Assembly (NCBI GenBank): GCA_903825095.1
Contig: CAIJZF010000021.1
Span: 1-10,847 of the forward strand
Direction: 5' to 3'
Source: an uncultured Bacteroidota bacterium
Lineage (GTDB): Bacteria; Bacteroidota; Bacteroidia; Chitinophagales; Chitinophagaceae
DNA length: 10,847 nucleotides
Below, piece by piece: positions 7,552-10,847 of this stretch; the first letter of the stretch is position 1, and each line of letters starts with the position of its first letter. Position numbers and translations under genes: made by a program. The notes below the pieces were generated by a model. The model was not told the DNA's origin. It did not search any database and saw nothing but the letters and a program-made list of their open reading frames with translations.

Positions 7552-7569
7552 ATATTTATAAAAAAAAGA

Positions 7570-8448
7570 GTGATAACTATTTTAAAACTTTTTATTAGAG
7601 CTGCGCTCTGGCTTTTTTGCGCAGAAATAAATACGAAGAATAAATATTTATTAAACACAAGCGGACCCCTATTAATTATTGCCAACCACCCCAACTCTTT
7701 TTTAGATGCTATTATTATTGGCTCTAGATACAATAGAAGAATACATTTTTTAGCAAGGGGCGATGTCTTTACTAAAAGACACCACCGCTTTTTATTAAAG
7801 CTATTAAATATGATCCCCGTGTATAGGTTAAGAGAGGGAAAAGAGTTCCTACACCTTAATGAATATGCTTTTGTAGAATCTGCAAGGCTATTAAAAAACA
7901 AGGAAGCTGTTTTAATATTTATTGAAGGAACCTGTTTAAATACCAACCAACTTCAACCATTTAAAAAAGGAACCGCCAGAATTTTACAAGGCTGTCATGC
8001 GGAAAATCATTTTCCTCAAATTCACCTGGCGGGTATTTCTTATAATAATTTTAAAGGTATAGGAAAAAGAGTAAATCTTTGTTTAGATACATTCACCCAA
8101 GACAAGCCAATAATAACAGCGAAAGATAGAGTAGATTTTAATAACCATGTCTTTTCAAAACTATCTACATTAATTCTTCCTACCGCCCACACGCCCCATA
8201 TCAAAAAAAATGCGCTTTATTATTTTAACAAGCCTTTTTATCATTTAGTGTATGCATTTGTAGATAAAAAAACAAAGGGAACGGTATTTTTTGATTCCGT
8301 TTTGTTTGGCGTTTTGTTTTTCTTATACCCTATATACCTAATAGTAATAATATTCTTTTTACAATTTATTAGCATACCACAACCAATAATTTTTGGTACC
8401 TTGGGCTTGTTGTTTTTATTAAGAAATCAAACCATGTCCATTAGCTAA
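7570..8448 (+). CDS. PlsC-like membrane glycerolipid acyltransferase (HX5D variant)
   Basis: Probably transfers an acyl chain to glycerol-3-phosphate, lysophosphatidate or a related lipid at the inner membrane. In 292 aa the acyltransferase motifs appear in order: NHPNSFLD at 39-46 (H40, D46), the acceptor region around RGDVFTKRHHRFL...IPVYR (63-86), IEGT (118-121, E119) and a later HLAGISY (152-158). Block I has five residues between His and Asp instead of the usual four (HX4D); I recall HX5D forms in some GPAT-type relatives. The C-terminus has two likely membrane helices at about 240-265 and 270-286. The start is taken as GTG at 7570: no ATG lies upstream in frame, and the first in-frame ATG (residue 81) is beyond the catalytic motif. 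It follows the recA terminator closely. TATATTTA at 7551-7558 is a one-mismatch -7 candidate. It probably leads an operon with mgsA (18 bp gap). Exact substrate unknown. Confidence 0.85.
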   Translation: MITILKLFIRAALWLFCAEINTKNKYLLNTSGPLLIIANHPNSFLDAIIIGSRYNRRIHFLARGDVFTKRHHRFLLKLLNMIPVYRLREGKEFLHLNEYAFVESARLLKNKEAVLIFIEGTCLNTNQLQPFKKGTARILQGCHAENHFPQIHLAGISYNNFKGIGKRVNLCLDTFTQDKPIITAKDRVDFNNHVFSKLSTLILPTAHTPHIKKNALYYFNKPFYHLVYAFVDKKTKGTVFFDSVLFGVLFFLYPIYLIVIIFFLQFISIPQPIIFGTLGLLFLLRNQTMSIS

Positions 8449-8466
8449 TCTTTCAAATTTATTATT

Positions 8467-8922
8467 ATGGCAAACAATATGAGAAGGCTTGAAAAGAGAA
8501 AAAAAATTGCACTTATTGCGCACGATAATAAAAAAAAGGATTTAATAGAGTGGGCGGTATATAACAAAGCGGCTTTAGCTAAACACACACTGGTGGCAAC
8601 TGGCACAACAGGCAAGTTAATAGAAGAGGCCCTAGACCAGCCCGTAAAAAAATTATTAAGCGGACCCCTTGGAGGAGATCAACAAATTGGGGCCATGATT
8701 GCTACAGGAGATATTGATGTTATCTTTTTCTTTTTTGATCCCATGGAAGCACAACCCCACGATAGTGATGTGAAAGCCTTATTAAGACTGGCCGTTGCCT
8801 GGAACCTACCCATGGCTTGCGATAGAACCACCGCCGATTTTTTAATGACCTCTCGTTTTATGCAAGAGGTTTATGAATATAAACTTCCAGACTATACCCA
8901 TTATTTAAAAAGAAATATTTAA
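8467..8922 (+). CDS. mgsA: Methylglyoxal synthase
   Basis: Converts dihydroxyacetone phosphate to methylglyoxal and phosphate, a cytoplasmic overflow route that bypasses lower glycolysis when phosphate is short. The 151 aa product aligns by eye with E. coli MgsA almost end to end without gaps. Key positions coincide: H19 and D20 in IAHD, the phosphate-binding TGTT at 45-48, SGPLGGDQQ at 65-73 with catalytic D71, D91 in the FFDP stretch, and H98 and D101 in PHDSDVKALLRLA. Length is typical of the family (about 150 aa). The ATG at 8467 gives a short basic N-terminal extension like that of the E. coli enzyme. It is 18 bp after the acyltransferase gene and 24 bp before the M28 peptidase gene, so all three are likely on one transcript. 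No allosteric signal can be read from the sequence. Confidence 0.97.
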   Translation: MANNMRRLEKRKKIALIAHDNKKKDLIEWAVYNKAALAKHTLVATGTTGKLIEEALDQPVKKLLSGPLGGDQQIGAMIATGDIDVIFFFFDPMEAQPHDSDVKALLRLAVAWNLPMACDRTTADFLMTSRFMQEVYEYKLPDYTHYLKRNI

Positions 8923-8946
8923 TTTATAACGCCTTAATAATTTTCT

Positions 8947-10847
8947 ATGAAAAACATATTTTTTAAAAAAACAATTACAGCAACCAGCCTTTGTTTTATT
9001 TCATTGTTTATTGTAAGCAACCAGTCCTTTGCGCAAAATACAATACTTGGTTTTAAAACCGCCGATAAACAAAATAAAATTGAAAAAGATTTTGACGCAC
9101 AATTAAACGCGGCTAGAGTTGGACAAAATATAAAACTACTTTCTTCTGTTCCACACCATGTGGGTTCTGTTGGAGGAAAATTTGTATCTGATCAAATTGT
9201 AAAAATATTTAAAGAAGCAGGATGGGAAACCAAAACAGAAGTATATCAATTAATGTTTCCTATGCCACTTACACGCGTACTTGAAATGTCGGGTGCCACT
9301 AACTATAAAGCAAAACTAAAGGAAACCCCACTTAAAGAAGATGCTACTTCTAATCAAGCCGATCAGTTACCTACTTATAATTGTTGGAGTGCCGATGGAG
9401 ATGTAACAGCCAATTTAGTTTTTGTAAACTATGGTTTACCAGAAGATTATGAAACACTAGCCAAATATGGTATTGATGTAAAAGGAAAAATAGTAATTGC
9501 AAAATATGGTCGCAGCTGGAGAGGCATTAAACCAAAAGTTGCACAAGAGCACGGAGCTATTGGTTGTTTAATTTATTCAGATCCTATAGACGATGGTTAT
9601 GGCGCAGGAGATGAATACCCTATTGGCGCATTTAAAAACGATCAAACTGTTCAAAGAGGTTCTATCATGGACATGGTAATTTATCCTGGAGACCCTACCA
9701 CCCCGAATATTGCTTCTACTGCTAATGCACCAAGAGTAGACCATAACGATGCGGTGAACTTATTAAAAATACCGGTACTTCCTATTAGTTATGGCGACGC
9801 TGCTCCTTTATTAAAAGATATGGCAGACCCTGTTGCACCAAGAGAATGGGGCGGCGGACTTCCTTTCACTTATCATATTGGTCCAAGTAAATCAACGGTG
9901 CATTTAAAATTAGCCTTTGATTGGAAACTAAGACCCGGCATTAATGTAATTGCGACTATTAAAGGATCTGAATTTCCCGATCAGTGGATTGTGAGAGGTA
10001 ATCACCACGATGGTTGGGTTAACGGAGCTGCAGACCCCATTAGTGGTATGGCCGCAGAATTAGAAGAAGCCATTGCAATTGGTGGATTATTAAAACAAGG
10101 ATGGAGACCCAAAAGAACCTTGGTGTATTGCGCTTGGGATGCAGAAGAACCGGGATTAATGGGTTCTACAGAATGGGTAGAAGACCATGCGGCAGAATTA
10201 CAAGCGAAGGCAGTTGCTTATATAAACTCAGATGGAAATGGAAGAGGCTTTTTAGGAGCCGAGGGTTCACATGCATTCTCTCCCTTAATTACTGAAATTA
10301 GTAAAACGGTTATTGACCCACAAACAGGTGTAACGGTTTTTGAAAGATCAAAAGCAGCAAGAGCAACTAGCGCAAGTGGAACGGCTGCAAAAAAAGAAGC
10401 GTATGCATCCACTAATTATCCTTTAGGTGCAATGGGATCTGGCTCTGATTATTCTTCTTTTATACAACACTTGGGAATACCTTCTTTAAATATTGGATTT
10501 GGTGGTGAAGATGATGGAGGAGAATATCATTCTATTTACGATTCTTATGATATGTATAAGAGATTCAAGGACCCTACTTTTATTTATGGAGTAACCCTTG
10601 CACAAACAGCAGGAAGAGCCGCATTAAGACTAGCAGATGCCGATGTTTTACCATTTGATTATACAGTGCTTCATTCTACTATTAAAGGATACATCTCTGA
10701 ATTAATGAATAATGTAGATCAATTAAGAGAGAAGACCCTTATCGAAAACGAACTAGTTAATAAAAAAGCATATGCTTATGCCGCCGATCCCAGAGAAGCT
10801 TTAACAATACCAAAGGTTAGCGCCGAAGTGCCTTATATAGATTTTTC
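8947..10847 (+). CDS. Secreted M28 zinc peptidase, glutamate carboxypeptidase II-like (3' end outside window)
   Basis: An open frame of 633 codons runs from the ATG at 8947 to the window edge without a stop, so the gene is partial. A Sec signal peptide is clear: basic MKNIFFKK, a hydrophobic stretch, and a likely cut after SFA at residue 29. There is no lipobox. It resembles M28 peptidases of the PSMA/glutamate carboxypeptidase II type, with a protease-associated region inserted at about 150-300. The two-zinc site is complete: H353 (NHHDGW), D363 (GAADP), E400 as general base and E401 as ligand (WDAEEPG), D429 (NSDGN) and H528 (EYHSIYD). The segment after about 570 fits the start of a transferrin-receptor-like dimerisation domain, which would need roughly 100 more residues. 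The role is probably trimming of peptides, perhaps with acidic C-termini, outside the cytoplasm; substrate is not deducible. It is 24 bp behind mgsA, probably cotranscribed. Confidence 0.93.
   Translation, partial: MKNIFFKKTITATSLCFISLFIVSNQSFAQNTILGFKTADKQNKIEKDFDAQLNAARVGQNIKLLSSVPHHVGSVGGKFVSDQIVKIFKEAGWETKTEVYQLMFPMPLTRVLEMSGATNYKAKLKETPLKEDATSNQADQLPTYNCWSADGDVTANLVFVNYGLPEDYETLAKYGIDVKGKIVIAKYGRSWRGIKPKVAQEHGAIGCLIYSDPIDDGYGAGDEYPIGAFKNDQTVQRGSIMDMVIYPGDPTTPNIASTANAPRVDHNDAVNLLKIPVLPISYGDAAPLLKDMADPVAPREWGGGLPFTYHIGPSKSTVHLKLAFDWKLRPGINVIATIKGSEFPDQWIVRGNHHDGWVNGAADPISGMAAELEEAIAIGGLLKQGWRPKRTLVYCAWDAEEPGLMGSTEWVEDHAAELQAKAVAYINSDGNGRGFLGAEGSHAFSPLITEISKTVIDPQTGVTVFERSKAARATSASGTAAKKEAYASTNYPLGAMGSGSDYSSFIQHLGIPSLNIGFGGEDDGGEYHSIYDSYDMYKRFKDPTFIYGVTLAQTAGRAALRLADADVLPFDYTVLHSTIKGYISELMNNVDQLREKTLIENELVNKKAYAYAADPREALTIPKVSAEVPYIDF

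Noticed and set aside
10101..10412. Frames on both strands inside the M28 peptidase gene (10101-10295 + and 10218-10412 -)
   Set aside because: They overlap the conserved zinc-site region of an intact frame and encode nothing recognisable.

Overview
The window looks like ordinary chromosome from a low-GC member of the Bacteroidota, probably the Chitinophagia/Sphingobacteriia side. Three things point there. One protein matches DUF2480, a family I know almost only from Bacteroidota. Genes lack Shine-Dalgarno sequences and have A/T-rich leaders. Two putative promoters carry the Bacteroidota -7 element TAnnTTTG. Genus-level placement would be a guess.

Layout. (1) Positions 1-94 hold the rho-independent terminator of an upstream gene outside the window, then polA (DNA polymerase I, three intact domains) on + at 95-3022. 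(2) Convergent to polA, on -, is a probable two-gene unit: a PpiD-like membrane-anchored peptidyl-prolyl isomerase (3584-5668) followed 15 bp later by a DUF2480 protein (3062-3568). (3) A long AT-rich gene-free stretch (5698-6474) separates the divergent ppiD-like gene and recA. It contains direct repeats and dyads, including a striking symmetric array of ACTAA/TTAGT half-sites just upstream of recA. (4) recA (6475-7491) ends at a clear hairpin terminator. (5) A second + strand cluster follows: a membrane acyltransferase with an unusual HX5D active-site motif (7570-8448, GTG start), methylglyoxal synthase mgsA (8467-8922), and a secreted M28 zinc peptidase resembling glutamate carboxypeptidase II (8947 to the window edge, 3' end missing). 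The gaps of 18 and 24 bp suggest one transcript.

How the genes relate. polA and recA are DNA repair and replication genes, but separate transcription units. The PpiD-like protein would help fold exported proteins in the periplasm. The acyltransferase and mgsA both draw on triose phosphate/glycerol phosphate chemistry, though their adjacency may be chance. I found no RNA genes, insertion sequences, CRISPR arrays, prophage genes or defence systems, and no convincing new multi-gene system. The observations most worth a second look are the recA-upstream operator-like array, a clamp-binding-like peptide in the PolA linker, and the paired DUF2480/PpiD-like genes.
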